A stretch of 64,000 bases of DNA from Clostridioides difficile ATCC 9689 = DSM 1296 (GCF_001077535.1 NZ_CP011968.1:3472001-3536000), one strand, 5' to 3'. Numbered from the stretch's first letter, positions 20,601 to 29,797 are shown. The notes: generated by a model not told the origin, from the sequence alone. Translations and numbers: made by a program.

Positions 20601-21350
20601 TGACTCTAGCTTGTTTTCACTACCATCTTGTAATATAACATGTGCATATGCACCACCATCTTTATCTGGTGTTAAAGTAAATGGACTATTAGATGCAGTT
20701 TTAATATTTACTCCATCAAATATTAATTCAGCTTTTACATCTTTAGGTATAACAATCCTATGTGTTGTTGGAGTATTTGGATTATTATTTTGAATTGTCA
20801 TTTGTTTTCCACTAAGAATAGTTAAAACGCCACTTGCAAATTTAAAATCGACATTTATTTCTCCACCACTAATTTTAAAGTCTCCTACAGATGTAGGATC
20901 TTCTGCAGTGGCTTCTTCCACAACTAATGCATTCATATCTCCTTCTGCATTTCCTGCATTAGAATCTTCTTCTGCATTTCCTGCATTAGAATCTTCTTCT
21001 GCATTTCCTGCATTAGCATCTCCTTCTGCATTTCCTGCATTAGCATCTCCTCCTGCATTTCCTGCATTAGCATCTCCTTCTGCATTTCCTGCATTAGTAT
21101 CTCCTCCTGCATTTCCTGCATTAGCATCCCCTCCTGCATTTCCTGCATTAGCATCCCCTTCTGCATTTCCTGCATTAGCATCCCCTCCTGCATTTCCTGC
21201 ATTAGTATCTCCTTCTGCATTTCCTGCATTAGTACTTTCTTCTATAGTATCTGCGAAAGTATTTGACGCATTAAATGATGCTACTGATCCAAGTCCCATT
21301 GAGATACTTAAAATCATTGATAGTGCTTTCTTTTTACATTTTTGTTGCAT
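17661..21350 (-). CDS. cbpA: large repeat-rich cell-wall-anchored surface protein (probable collagen-binding adhesin CbpA)
   Basis: The 1229-residue protein has a signal peptide (about 1-34, ending SNTFA). Eleven 9-residue repeats of the NAGNAGGDA type follow (41-139). A long ectodomain includes beta-helix-like GAGIGGG…SGGDITINGG repeats (about 330-440), then Asp-rich DxDGDGxPD calcium-type repeats, fourteen 10-residue NGGNSKPDxx repeats and six 12-residue IDTDGDGKPDIN repeats. It ends with NVQTG (1194-1198), a hydrophobic helix and KYLRRK, a sortase signal. It should be exported and linked to peptidoglycan. From memory, C. difficile 630 CD3145 (CbpA) sits beside a sortase pseudogene exactly like this; the name rests on that context. 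The ribosome site is AAGGGGAGGGGG. Confidence 0.85.
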   Translation of the reverse strand: MQQKCKKKALSMILSISMGLGSVASFNASNTFADTIEESTNAGNAEGDTNAGNAGGDANAGNAEGDANAGNAGGDANAGNAGGDTNAGNAEGDANAGNAGGDANAGNAEGDANAGNAEEDSNAGNAEEDSNAGNAEGDMNALVVEEATAEDPTSVGDFKISGGEINVDFKFASGVLTILSGKQMTIQNNNPNTPTTHRIVIPKDVKAELIFDGVNIKTASNSPFTLTPDKDGGAYAHVILQDGSENKLESGDVYYPGMRAGKGTTLIIDDSVVNRDIEGEFIVPEGGKIPRDVTLENGDKLKKGDRLTLLDSNNRGSLKVVGNYYSAGIGGGNTESGGNIIINGGAITAIGQESSRNTGYGAGIGGGGNGSGGDITINGGTITAKGAYHGAGIGGGYYTTTKNALSPSVVDPSTGSGYSGNITINGGLSYSYGGAHGSAFGDGCVNPGTNRGYRILVTGGTILPYMTGVGDWIFDLSATTGDVIVTGGSLKATTFKSLGGAVAYGDLEKKTKVFMNKISLTYLGQDKVSTTLVDDFKMLIDGKIYPYGAPSYTDAQGILYLWFSDKFTGSEVSVNLVVIDKITGEVLKPDDFYIKDIGSGSQFLKQYEEFTIDDTPPYLIIKRYDGLPFEEDVEKSFLDWLLKDGGIPITTPKGEKLTDKKFMTISSQRLNEETMEPDINLGSDDLTKQVDAGKYQLSITSTQFSSIYPFKDAYWGHRAYYKAEIIPADTETSLVVEESKAKTDVFKPTDTFTLNVTISPDKKEGPDCASPRGYVQFYINGKEYKDPVELKTHNKGSESHNYSTASIEWRPLDSNHHIFTTEQTITVKYIGDDINYIEGSEDEKKLKLDMTNVDVDGDGIPDINIDTDGDGRPDINIDTSGDWKPDINIDTDNTGEWKPSTEGGNGDGIWKPDKNIDTNGDGNPDTDYNRPAIDTDNDGVDDYWKPDKNVDTGSGGYDTGNPNLNKPDPDNGGNSKPDPDNGGNSKPDSGNGGNSKPDSGNGGNSKPDSGNGGNSKPDSGNGGNSKPDSGNGGNSKPDSGSGGNSKPDPDNGGNSKPDPDNGGNGKPDPDNGGNSKPDPDNGGNSKPDPDNGGNSKPDIDNGGNSKPDIDTDGDGKPDINIDTDGDGKPDINIDTDGDGKPDINIDTDGDGKPDVNIDIDGDGKPDVNIDIDGDGKPDINIDTDESLDSNVGQNVQTGDQSNIMLDLALMFISLFFLIKNLTNKYLRRK
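17818..18033 (-). repeat. six 36-bp coding repeats in the adhesin
   Basis: Each unit encodes IDTDGDGKPDIN with small changes. The DxDxDG core is the calcium-loop pattern of thrombospondin type 3 or dockerin repeats. Near-identical DNA copies suggest copy number can change. Confidence 0.85.
18031..18450 (-). repeat. fourteen 30-bp coding repeats in the adhesin stalk
   Basis: Units encode KPDPDNGGNS or KPDSGNGGNS. Five consecutive KPDSG units are nearly identical in DNA, a sign of recent expansion. The low-complexity Pro/Gly/Asn/Asp stalk probably spans the cell wall. Confidence 0.9.
20934..21230 (-). repeat. eleven 27-bp coding repeats at the adhesin N-terminus
   Basis: Each unit encodes NAGNA(G/E)(G/E)D plus one residue, covering residues 41-139 directly after the signal peptide. 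Differences are mainly in the GGD/EGD/EED codons. Reading-frame length is a multiple of three, so copy changes would not break the gene. Confidence 0.92.
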
Positions 21351-21366
21351 AAATTCCCCCTCCCCT

Positions 21367-21472
21367 TAATAATTTTTAATATACACTGTATACATCCTTA
21401 TATACACTCTAATAATTCTTAATATACACTGTATACATCCTTATATACACTCTAATAATTTTTAATATATAC
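21367..21472 (-). promoter_or_regulatory. 43-bp tandem repeats in the adhesin leader
   Basis: Two complete 43-bp units (21367-21409 and 21410-21452, one mismatch) and the start of a third lie between the promoter and the adhesin ribosome site. On the minus strand each unit holds three TGTATA-like motifs at short spacing. The repeated part is transcribed if the promoter called here is right. It may be an operator array or an mRNA leader element. Confidence 0.75.
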
Positions 21473-21492
21473 TTAAAACTTATATTTGTCAA
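21464..21492 (-). promoter_or_regulatory. sigma-A-type promoter of the adhesin gene
   Basis: On the minus strand TTGACA (21492-21487) is followed after exactly 17 bases by TATATT (21469-21464). The -35 is consensus and the -10 has five of six matches. It lies about 115 bases upstream of the start codon. Confidence 0.7.
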
Positions 21493-21618
21493 TGAATATA
21501 CAGTTTTTTTCAACCTTATATATTATAAGTATTCATTATTTGCTAAATAACTACAATAAAAATTTTAATTATATAAAATTTATTTAATCTTTTATATAAT
21601 AATACAAGGGGTAATTAA

Positions 21619-22337
21619 TTGAAAAAACTAGTAAAAATATTAATAAATATTATTTGCATTATTACGCTAACTTTCTCTAGCCTTTCGATTTACATAAAAT
21701 TATCTGAATATAAAAAGCTGATGAAGTATATACGGAACTCAGAGAAAACACTATCAATAATAGCAAACATCAAGAACTTTATGATAAAAATAATGATTAT
21801 AGATTCTGGCTTAAAATAAACAACGTAAATATAGACTATCCTGTAGTACAAGGATATAACAATGATTTCTACCTAACTCATGATTTTTATAAAAATTATC
21901 TTCCTTTAGGTAGTATTTTCATGGATTATAGAAATAATTTTGAAAATGATAAGAGTTTAATAGTCTATGGTCATTATATGAAAAATAAAACTATGTTTGG
22001 TCAGCTAGAAAACTATACTGATGAAGTATTTTTCAAAGAAAATAATTTAGTAGAAATAAATTATAAAGTACAAACTTATACTTATGAAATTTTTTCAGTA
22101 TATACTGCTGACTTAATTAACAGAGATTATTTAAGTATACACTTTAATAATAATGATGAGTTTAAATATTCTTTGAATTATATAACCTAAAAATCAGTAC
22201 ACAAATCTGATATAAAGGTAGATATTTCAGATAAAATTATAACTTTGTATACTTGTAAATATGAATTTAAAGATGCTCTTACTATAGTTCATGCTAAATT
22301 AATTTCAAAAAAGAGACCTATAAGTAGGTTTGTGTAA
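21619..22337 (+). pseudogene. class B sortase, inactivated by frameshift and nonsense mutation
   Basis: Joined frames give a SrtB-like protein: a TTG start behind AAGGGG, an N-terminal membrane anchor (LINIICIITLTFSSLSIYI), then WLKINNVNIDYPVVQG, the catalytic-His region LIVYGHYMKNKTMFGQL and the catalytic-Cys region ITLYTC (Cys codon 22254-22256). A frameshift lies at about 21740-21800 and a TAA stop at 22188-22190 precedes the Cys. The position normally holding the catalytic Arg reads Leu (DALTIVHAKL). It is divergent to the adhesin gene, so it was probably that protein's dedicated sortase. From memory this matches the CD3146 pseudogene of strain 630. Confidence 0.85.
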
Positions 22338-22421
22338 ATGCAGACTTATCTACAGTCTTTTTTGAACGTAAAATTGGTAAGTATAGAATAATATTCATAT
22401 TAAACTTTTGTAGGCAAAGAA

Positions 22422-22913
22422 ATGAAAAATCAAAGAGAAATAATTATTACAGATTTAGATTACCAAGCTGAATTAAGAAAGTGTAAAACTATGGAGGATG
22501 TAGTTAGTGAAGATAATATATAATAGTTTAACTTATAAATTATCTTGGTGATATTAATGAAGTTTCAAAGTATATATTATTTATTGATATAAATAAAATT
22601 AAATCTGTTGCTAATAGATGTACCTTTGTTTGGAGACAAACTATTGAAGAAATATAACTAAAATGTTGAAGTAGCTACCTGACTTTATTTTGAAATGCGA
22701 ACAAGATTTTGGCATTAAGATAATTTAGAAAGAATCACTGGTACACAAGGATGTGAACTTAGAATGAATAGAAGTATTCAGGCATAAGGAGCTTTCACCC
22801 AAATAAAACATAGTATGAACTTTAAAAGAATTCTAATCAGAGGCAATCAAGATATTCTTTCAGAGTTTATACCTGTAGTGTTAGCCTATAGTATTTCTAA
22901 GTTTCACAAATAA
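22422..22913 (+). pseudogene. transposase relics (IS256-like start, IS1182-like end)
   Basis: 22422-22520 reads as an IS256-like N-terminus (…LRKCKTMEDVVSED) and then stops. From about 22545 broken frames contain KIKSVANRCTFVW, then CELRMNRSIQA, RILIRGNQDILSEF and SISKFHNK, which follow the order of IS1182-family DDE transposases. Several stops and frameshifts interrupt it. No terminal inverted repeats were recognised. Confidence 0.6.
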
Positions 22914-23088
22914 GATAATCATTAATAAATGTAGTATGTATATTCATCCTCTCAAAACTATTTTTTAATCTTACACTTTGTAAATTATTCTATTTTAAAA
23001 TGGTATTTTTATACCTTTATTTCTTATGACCGTTTTCAAGCTCAAATTTTGCATAAATATAAATTAATGAAAAGCAAGTAAAAAAAGA

Positions 23089-23177
23089 ACTGTCGCACAG
23101 CAATTTAAAATTACTCATTCGACAGTCCTTATTTCGTGGATTTAAATAGTGGAGAAGAATCACAAGAATAATACCCA
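23089..23177. repeat. terminator plus decayed ssrA-end copy, border of segments A and B
   Basis: A hairpin (ACTGTCG…CGACAGT, 23089-23126) followed by TTCTTTTTTTAC on the minus strand precedes TTCGTGGATTTAAATAGTGG. That string closely resembles the bases leading into the intact attachment copy at 29765-29785. Positions 23150-23177 match 14787-14814 at 24 of 28 bases. Confidence 0.6.
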
Positions 23178-23202
23178 CGATTAAACCTTTATACAATACA
23201 TT

Positions 23203-23865
23203 TTATATGACTTTACCATCACTAATAGTTATTATACAATCAGCCATCTTAGCTATTTCATCATTATGAGTTATCATAACCAACGTCTGCTTGTATTCAT
23301 TTACACAATACTTTAGTAAATTCATCACCTCATTAGTTGTTTTACTGTCTAAATTTCCAGTAGGTTCATCTGCAAAAATTATTGATGGCTTATTGGCAAG
23401 TGATCTTGCTATTGCAACTCTTTGTTGTTGACCACCTGATAATTCATTAGGAAATTTATTAATCTGACTTTCTAATCCTAACTTAGTTATTAAATCATTA
23501 ATATAATTATTATCTATCTTTCCTTTAGCAATTAAAATAGGAAGAACTATATTATCATAAACATTGATAACAGGTATTAGATTATAGTTTTGGAATATAA
23601 ACCCAAATTCTTTACTTCTAAGATTAGATAGCTTTTCATCACTTAAAGTATATAAATCTAAATTATCCATAAATACATTACCTAAAGTTGGTTTATCAAG
23701 CCCTGCCATACAGTGAAGTAATGTGCTTTTTCCAGAACCACTTTGTCCAATTATTGCACTAAATTTATGGGGTTCTATCTCTAAAGTAATTCCATCAACA
23801 GCCTTTATTTCATTTTCTCCTTTTCCATATATTTTTTTAATATCTATAACTTTTAACATCTTCAT
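23203..23865 (-). CDS. ABC transporter ATP-binding protein (MacB/LolD type)
   Basis: The protein has Walker A GQSGSGKST (about residue 40), the signature LSGGQQQRVAIARSLA (about 138) and Walker B SIIFADEPTGNLDS. The DEPTGNLDS string is characteristic of the MacB/LolD/FtsE group that partners FtsX-like permeases. I place the start at the ATG at 23865, seven bases after GGGAGG, giving 220 residues; an ATG eight codons upstream would overlap the permease gene. It powers the adjacent permease in antimicrobial-peptide or lipoprotein transport. Confidence 0.92.
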   Translation of the reverse strand: MKMLKVIDIKKIYGKGENEIKAVDGITLEIEPHKFSAIIGQSGSGKSTLLHCMAGLDKPTLGNVFMDNLDLYTLSDEKLSNLRSKEFGFIFQNYNLIPVINVYDNIVLPILIAKGKIDNNYINDLITKLGLESQINKFPNELSGGQQQRVAIARSLANKPSIIFADEPTGNLDSKTTNEVMNLLKYCVNEYKQTLVMITHNDEIAKMADCIITISDGKVI

Positions 23866-23881
23866 ACATTTACCTCCCAAA

Positions 23882-26434
23882 TTATTCATTCTCTTTTATA
23901 CCTTCAATAATATTCATACTTTCAAAATCTCTATTACTTACAACTACTGCTATTAAACATACAAATACAGATATAGCAAAGAATAGTAAAGATTCCTTAA
24001 TTGGGAATGTAAAAGACATAAAATTCTCTATTCCATAGTTTATATACGCATCATTATTCCAATTTGTAAATTTAACTAGATTTATAAATGATGGAATCAT
24101 AGCTATTATAAAGCTAAAAACTGCATATGCTAATGCTTCATATATAAGCATTTTTTTCATATTTTTAAGACTAACACCTAATGCTCTAAGCGTTGAAATT
24201 TCTTTTTTTCTAATTAGTAGATTTGTTCTTATAGTACAGAAAATATTAATTGATGCTATTATTAAAACTAGTGCAATTATTGCTATTTGTGATTTAATGT
24301 AACTTTTATATATACTTTCTGACATTTCATGATAACTTAATCTACTATTAAATAGAGACCCTGGTATACTTCTTGAAATTTTCTGTATCTCATTATTAAC
24401 AATCTCATCATATGGATTTTCTAAATTTATGCCTAATTGAGTGTATTTTTGTTCTCCTGTTATGTTTTTAGAGTGAATATTACTTGTTATAATTTCTAGA
24501 TCTGGCATAAAATCGCCATCTCCCATAGCAATCCATTCATCCTTTAAAATTACAGCCACTCTTACCTTCATCTCTTTATAAACAATTGTATTATTTTCTT
24601 CAACAGGAATTTTTACAGTTATTATGTCTCCTATATTTAATTCTTTGAATATAGGCTTTATAGTATGATCATCAACTATATCATAAAAATAATTATATAC
24701 TGCTACATTTGGATATCCATCAGTGTCCTTTTTAATATCATCTAAGCTACCTTCTTCAACAAAGTCATTTAACTTTTCATCTATATAATCATCATAAAGC
24801 TTTAAAACTAATTTATCTTCCATTATCTCTTTTTTTTCTACTCCATTATAGGTTGTAAATTCTTTGTTTATATCCTTATTATTAAAAGTAAACATTCCAT
24901 TTGTTATTTGAATTTTATGTATACTTTTAACACCCTTAATTTTTTCTATATTCTCTACATCACTATCCGTGTATTTTGATATTTGCGGGTCTGCATTTAC
25001 TCCAAATTGCATTGTTATATTATATCTATTTTGCATATCTTCAATTTTACTGTTGACCTCTTCTTGCATACTTGAGAATGTAGTAATGAATATATATCCT
25101 CCTAAAGCAATAGACAACATAGATATAGCAGCTCTAACCTTATTTCTTCCAATATTTTTAAGTCCCATAAATCCATAAAATCCAAATATTTTGCTTACTA
25201 GTCTGTCTATTCCAAGTCTACTTCTGTGATTTTTAATTTTGTCTGTATTTATTATTGATTCAATAGGTGATATCTTGCCGATTTTAAAAGTTGGTATAAT
25301 ACAAGATATAAAAACAGAAATTATTCCAACCAATATAGCTTTTATAACTATTTCATTATTTATATATAATTTAGGGTTAAGACCAGCTTCACTGTATAAA
25401 ACTTCGTTATAATTACTAATTCCTATATATGAATATGTAACCCCAGCTACTAACCCAAGTAGTATACCTATTATTGTTATAATTAATGCTTGATAGATTA
25501 TCATACACCTTACGTTTCTTTTCTTTGCACCCATCAGTCTAAACAGTCCCATTTCTTTTACTGATTGATTTAGTGTAATATTGAAAATATTAAATATGAA
25601 AATTATAGATACTGTAGTTATTAAAACATTTCTTTTAAAAACATTCGGATCACTCTTATCATCTTCTACATAACGAAGTTCCCTTACAAGAGGTACATTT
25701 GGTAGAAAGCTTTTTTGTCCTAACTTATATTTTTTCATAAGATAATCACATTCACCTTCAATATTTCTCCATCCACTTTTAAAACTTAATATACTATTAT
25801 AACTAATCGCATCATTAGGTATAATGTTGTTTGTTTCATCATTGCCATAAGTTACTGCTTCGTATTGCCAAACCACATCATAGTACCCTTTTGGTTTTTC
25901 CATAACTCCTACTATTTTAAATTCTTTATTTATAGAAAATAATTGATTACTTCCGTTAGTATCTTTATAGTTCTTTTTTATTGTTAAATTTAATGTAGAT
26001 CCTACTCCTTCACTTAAATTCATTGCTTCTAGTGCTTTTTTCTCTAATACTATTTCATTGTTGTTTTTAGGTAGTCTACCTTCTATTATTTTGTTGTATC
26101 TACTTTTTAGATACTCTTCGTTTGATGAAGTTAATATAAATGAGTTTCCTTTTTTATCTGAAATACGTCCTAGATTTTGTACCGAATTACCCTTTGATAC
26201 TTTTTCATCAGTTTCTAATTTTTTAGCATCATCAAGTGTCAAATCACTAAACTCTACATGGTATCCACTGTAAAGTTCATGTATTGCTACTACATTGTTT
26301 TCATTTTGTGAATCTTTTATAACACTAGGTCCAAATATCAACATAACACCTAACATAACTCCTATTATTAAAAGTAATGTTCTAAGTTTATTTTTCTTTA
26401 AATATGCTAGTGACATTTTTAAGTAAATCCCCAT
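23882..26434 (-). CDS. FtsX-like ABC transporter permease, large type
   Basis: The 850-residue protein has an N-terminal membrane helix (LRTLLLIIGVMLGVMLIF), a MacB-like periplasmic core region, and two FtsX transmembrane blocks (about 280-410 and 700-840, with STLRALGVSLKNMKKMLIYE at the second). The duplicated-FtsX layout is that of BceB/YknZ-like exporters. The ATG follows TAGGAGGATTAT. It is co-transcribed with the ATPase. Upstream genes of the same group are decayed, so whether it is still useful is uncertain, although this reading frame is intact. Confidence 0.9.
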   Translation of the reverse strand: MGIYLKMSLAYLKKNKLRTLLLIIGVMLGVMLIFGPSVIKDSQNENNVVAIHELYSGYHVEFSDLTLDDAKKLETDEKVSKGNSVQNLGRISDKKGNSFILTSSNEEYLKSRYNKIIEGRLPKNNNEIVLEKKALEAMNLSEGVGSTLNLTIKKNYKDTNGSNQLFSINKEFKIVGVMEKPKGYYDVVWQYEAVTYGNDETNNIIPNDAISYNSILSFKSGWRNIEGECDYLMKKYKLGQKSFLPNVPLVRELRYVEDDKSDPNVFKRNVLITTVSIIFIFNIFNITLNQSVKEMGLFRLMGAKKRNVRCMIIYQALIITIIGILLGLVAGVTYSYIGISNYNEVLYSEAGLNPKLYINNEIVIKAILVGIISVFISCIIPTFKIGKISPIESIINTDKIKNHRSRLGIDRLVSKIFGFYGFMGLKNIGRNKVRAAISMLSIALGGYIFITTFSSMQEEVNSKIEDMQNRYNITMQFGVNADPQISKYTDSDVENIEKIKGVKSIHKIQITNGMFTFNNKDINKEFTTYNGVEKKEIMEDKLVLKLYDDYIDEKLNDFVEEGSLDDIKKDTDGYPNVAVYNYFYDIVDDHTIKPIFKELNIGDIITVKIPVEENNTIVYKEMKVRVAVILKDEWIAMGDGDFMPDLEIITSNIHSKNITGEQKYTQLGINLENPYDEIVNNEIQKISRSIPGSLFNSRLSYHEMSESIYKSYIKSQIAIIALVLIIASINIFCTIRTNLLIRKKEISTLRALGVSLKNMKKMLIYEALAYAVFSFIIAMIPSFINLVKFTNWNNDAYINYGIENFMSFTFPIKESLLFFAISVFVCLIAVVVSNRDFESMNIIEGIKENE

Positions 26435-26458
26435 ATAATCCTCCTATTTTACTATAAA

Positions 26459-26862
26459 TTATTTATCCAACTCATCTGTTAAGTAGATTGGTGGATATTT
26501 TAAATCTTTTAATTCTTCATTATTTTTTGAAGCTTACTACCATCTTCCTCATGATAAACTTGCAGTATCACCTTATTTACATGTAGTGCATAATAATCAC
26601 CATTATAAAAATATTAGTATTTATAACCTGGATAGTTTTTGTAAAATGATTTATAAAGTATCCCATCCTAATTCTCTTTTGTATACTTTTCTTTTGTAAT
26701 ACGCTCTATATCATCACTTGAAACTCCTTGATATGTCATATATTTATCTATATATTTTTCAGCTTCATTCCATTTTCTAAAATAGTTGTTGTATATAATA
26801 AATCCTATTATGGCTATAATGCTTATAATTAAAGTTAATAAAATAGCTTTGTATTTTCTCAT
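26459..26862 (-). pseudogene. DUF3139-like small membrane protein, disrupted
   Basis: An intact 64-codon start encodes a membrane helix (ILLTLIISIIAIIGFIIY) and KYMTYQGVSSDDIERI. After a TAG the same frame continues with LYKSFYKNYPGYKY, another stop, then YALHVNKVILQVYHEED, and after a frameshift KYPPIYLTDELDK. The pieces follow the order of DUF3139-type proteins. The family name is from memory of the pattern. Confidence 0.6.
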
Positions 26863-26873
26863 AGTGAATCTTC

Positions 26874-27454
26874 CTACTTCAATTTAAATTCTTTAATAAG
26901 TTTTAATTCTAAAGGCTTAGTTTTATCATCAAATTTCTTAACTTGAATTTTTATATCTCCCAAATTATCAACCTCTACATTTTCTTCACCTTTATCAAAT
27001 ACTTCTTCAATTTTTCTAAAAAATTCTTTCTCACTTATTTCTATATGAATCAATGATCTATATGTTATAAATGGCCATTATGAATTTATCATCTTCTGAC
27101 AGCTTTTCATTATAAGAAAAATCTTTAACACATTGAATTGATAATATTTCCTTCGTATCCTTCTTGTCCTTAGTTATTGAATAATGTAAAACTTGGCTAG
27201 GTTGTTCTTTTGTATACTCCAAGTTTCCCAAAGACAAAACAAAACTTCCATCTGATTTATTTTCAGCTACCCTAAGACCACTATTTTCTATTGATTCTGA
27301 TATTTTCTTTGACAAGTCTTCTTGATACTAGAAATCTGTTCAATAGTATATATTTTTTCATTTGTATCTGAAATCTTATTTGTGCATCCTGTTATTAAAC
27401 CTAGTGTTAAGCTTATAGCTATAACCATAGTTATTGTAATTTTTTTATCTTCAT
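26874..27454 (-). pseudogene. lipoprotein, frameshifted
   Basis: The ATG at 27454 behind AAGGAGG starts MKIKK, then a run of A's carries a frameshift. The next frame holds a lipoprotein signal, ISLTLGLITGCTNK, with the lipobox LITGC. A second frameshift near 27300 leads into a frame with SIENSGLRVAENKSDGSFVL, which runs through a stop near 27058 into an acidic/basic C-terminus ending IKEFKLK. Lipoproteins next to such ABC exporters often take part in peptide immunity. Confidence 0.6.
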
Positions 27455-27501
27455 ATAATCCTCCTTATATATTGAAAACTCGTTATTTCTCATAAAAAAA
27501 A

Positions 27502-27533
27502 GACGCTATCTTTTTCTATTAAAAGATAACATC
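27502..27533 (-). terminator. terminator after the kinase pseudogene
   Basis: GACGCTATCTTTT and AAAAGATAACATC pair with two mismatches, and eight T's follow on the minus strand. It separates the kinase relic from the lipoprotein relic. Confidence 0.7.
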
Positions 27534-27574
27534 CCTATATGTTTAGTATCAATATATGTTCCCCAACTGGTAGG

Positions 27575-28968
27575 TTAATCGACCCAACTATCAAAATTTT
27601 GATTTAATGGTATATAAATATTCAATATAAATTTGTCTTTTTTATCTTCAAATGATAAATCTCCTCTATATTTTTTTATAGAAGATTTGATGCTTTAAAT
27701 CCCTATTCCATGTACAAGTTTATCTTTTTTATCTGTTAATAATAAACTTTTATTCTTTCTAATTGAATTTATTTTACTATTCTCACATTTAATTACGAAA
27801 TAGGACTTTGAGATAGTTCCTTTTATTTGTATATATTTATCAATACTTTTATCATGTATCTTATCGCAAGCTTCTATTGCATTATCTAAGTATTTGCAAA
27901 TATATTAGATACATCTATTTGTTTTATAAAATTCACTTTGGAAAAATTGATATCACAAATGAATTTAATTTTTCTTTTTTCACTTACATCACTTTTTTCA
28001 TTTATTATTATATCCAATATAACATTACCTGTATTGTAAATTGATTTAAATTCTTTAATTTAATCTTTTAAACTATTTACATACCCATCAATTTTCCTTT
28101 TTTATATTTGAGATTTTCTATACAATATATATGATTATTTATATCATGATAAAGCTTCTTAACTTTAGCGTGTGATTCTTGAATACTTAGATAATGAGAA
28201 TACTGCATATCTAACTTATTTTTTATTACTTCATTTTGCAATTTTAACTTATTTTCCTTAATTATTTTTATAAACACTATAATAATTACTAAGCTACTAG
28301 CTAGTATTAACCTAGGTATCACAATATACCCAACTATATATATTTCCTAATACCCACCAAATCGATACATTTTTTTATTTATATAAATTATTAATATAGT
28401 AAATAAATTTGTTATTAAAGCAACAGATAAGTATATATAGTTTATTTTATTATCTTTATCTAGTCCCAATCTTTTATTAATAAATTTAAATATAGCACAA
28501 GCTACTATATAACTATTATTATAAGATAATAGTATATATCTACTTTAGCATTATCATAACTAAACACTAATAGAGCTTCCTCTGATGATATTACATTACT
28601 TGTAACTACAAAAAATAAATTTATAGATATAACATCTTTTATTAAAGGGTGATATACGTCAGATAAGAAAAATGAAACTATATATTTAACAATTCCTATC
28701 TTATAAAAATAATTATAGTAAGTTCCCAAATAATAAATATCAAATAATAGATTATATCATATAGATTTTTCTTCATATTATAATTATGGGTCTTATCAAC
28801 GTTAAATAATATAATGATTTTAGTTATAAGATAAGCTAATAATACAGTAAAAAAAGATATTTTCTTAGTCTTATCTGTATCTTTATCGTAAGTTAATATA
28901 CTTTTTAGTATCATTATTGGTGTAAACAATGATAATATTAATAATATTTTATTTATATGGTTTAGCAT
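27575..28968 (-). pseudogene. AgrC/VirS-like sensor histidine kinase, degraded
   Basis: The start overlaps the regulator relic's stop. The first frames encode several hydrophobic helices (FFTVLLAYLITKIIILF and others), then the phospho-acceptor region KKLYHDINNHIYCIEN. Later frames hold the GHKL ATPase parts ICKYLDNAIEACDKI and VHGIGIXSIKSS, ending in FILNIYIPLN. At least four frameshifts or stops break it. The order matches the quorum-sensing type HPK10 kinases. Confidence 0.75.
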
Positions 28969-29652
28969 ATTCTATCACCAATAAATTTTAGAAACCCCTC
29001 TTTTATATCTTTATATCTATATCTACTAATAGGTACTTCTTCTTGACTATCTAATATTGCAGTATTTGACTTTATATTTTCTGCATAATTTAAGTTAATT
29101 ATATAACTTTTATGACATCTTACAAGTTCCTCTATATTTAAATCTTTTTCTATTTTTTCTAGGATACATATAGCATCAAAAGTTTTATTTTTTGTATGTA
29201 TTAGCATGTTCTTTTTTTGAACTTCTATCTATTTTTTTGCTAGAGTAGATTTTGTATGTGTTAGACTTATTTTTATTTTTTTCAATTTTTTTGATATATG
29301 TTAATATGTGTTTTTCTAGTTCTTGAAAATTTATTGGCTTTAATAAGTATCAATAATCTCTTACTTCATATCTCTCCTGTACATAATTTATTAGAGATGT
29401 TATAAATATTATTATCTACTTTTCTTATGTTTCTTGCGATATCTATACTATTTAGTTCTGGCATTTTTATATCTAAGAGTAGTGTATCCTCTCAATTAAC
29501 TTTGTAATGGTTCTTCTTTTGAGCTATATTTTTTTAATTCGATATTCTTTGTTTTTATTTTTTAATATATTATCAACTTGATTTTTTATTACGATTTGTA
29601 TTTCTTTTTCATCATCACAAGCTGTTATTGTAATGATAACCTCTCCTAATAT
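28962..29652 (-). pseudogene. LytTR response regulator (AgrA/VirR-like), degraded
   Basis: The intact C-terminal 81 codons form a LytTR DNA-binding domain (EELVRCHKSYIINLNYAENI, EVPISRYRYKDIKEGF). Upstream, a receiver domain can be traced in broken frames from ITACDDEKEIQIVI to LLKPINFQELEKHI. It overlaps the kinase relic by 7 bases, as in agr-type operons. No agrB or agrD is visible. Confidence 0.75.
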
Positions 29653-29735
29653 TTTATTTTTATTTAGATTCTTCACTTTAGGTTAAAACTTTTTAAATGT
29701 ATTTATCAATAATATTTAAACTAAAAATGTATAAA

Positions 29736-29765
29736 AATACCTATATCCAATTGGATATAGGTATT
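29736..29765 (-). terminator. terminator beside the left attachment site of the island
   Basis: A perfect 15-bp palindrome (AATACCTATATCCAA and its complement) is followed on the minus strand by TTTATACATTTTT. It sits just outside the 20-bp attachment repeat, where the tmRNA terminator would have been before the island inserted. Confidence 0.75.
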
Positions 29766-29777
29766 CGTGGATTTCAA

Positions 29778-29797
29778 TGGTGGAGACGAGGGGAGTC
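29778..29797. repeat. attachment-site copy of the ssrA 3' end (left end of island C)
   Basis: TGGTGGAGACGAGGGGAGTC is identical to 48064-48083, the last 20 bases of the tmRNA gene. Similarity ends directly after it. Integrases often use the 3' end of ssrA, and the island's integrase lies near the other copy. Confidence 0.9.

Noticed and set aside
20908-21369. Ala/Ser/Phe-rich frame opposite the adhesin N-terminal repeats
   Set aside because: It is a mirror of the 27-bp repeats and lacks any domain.
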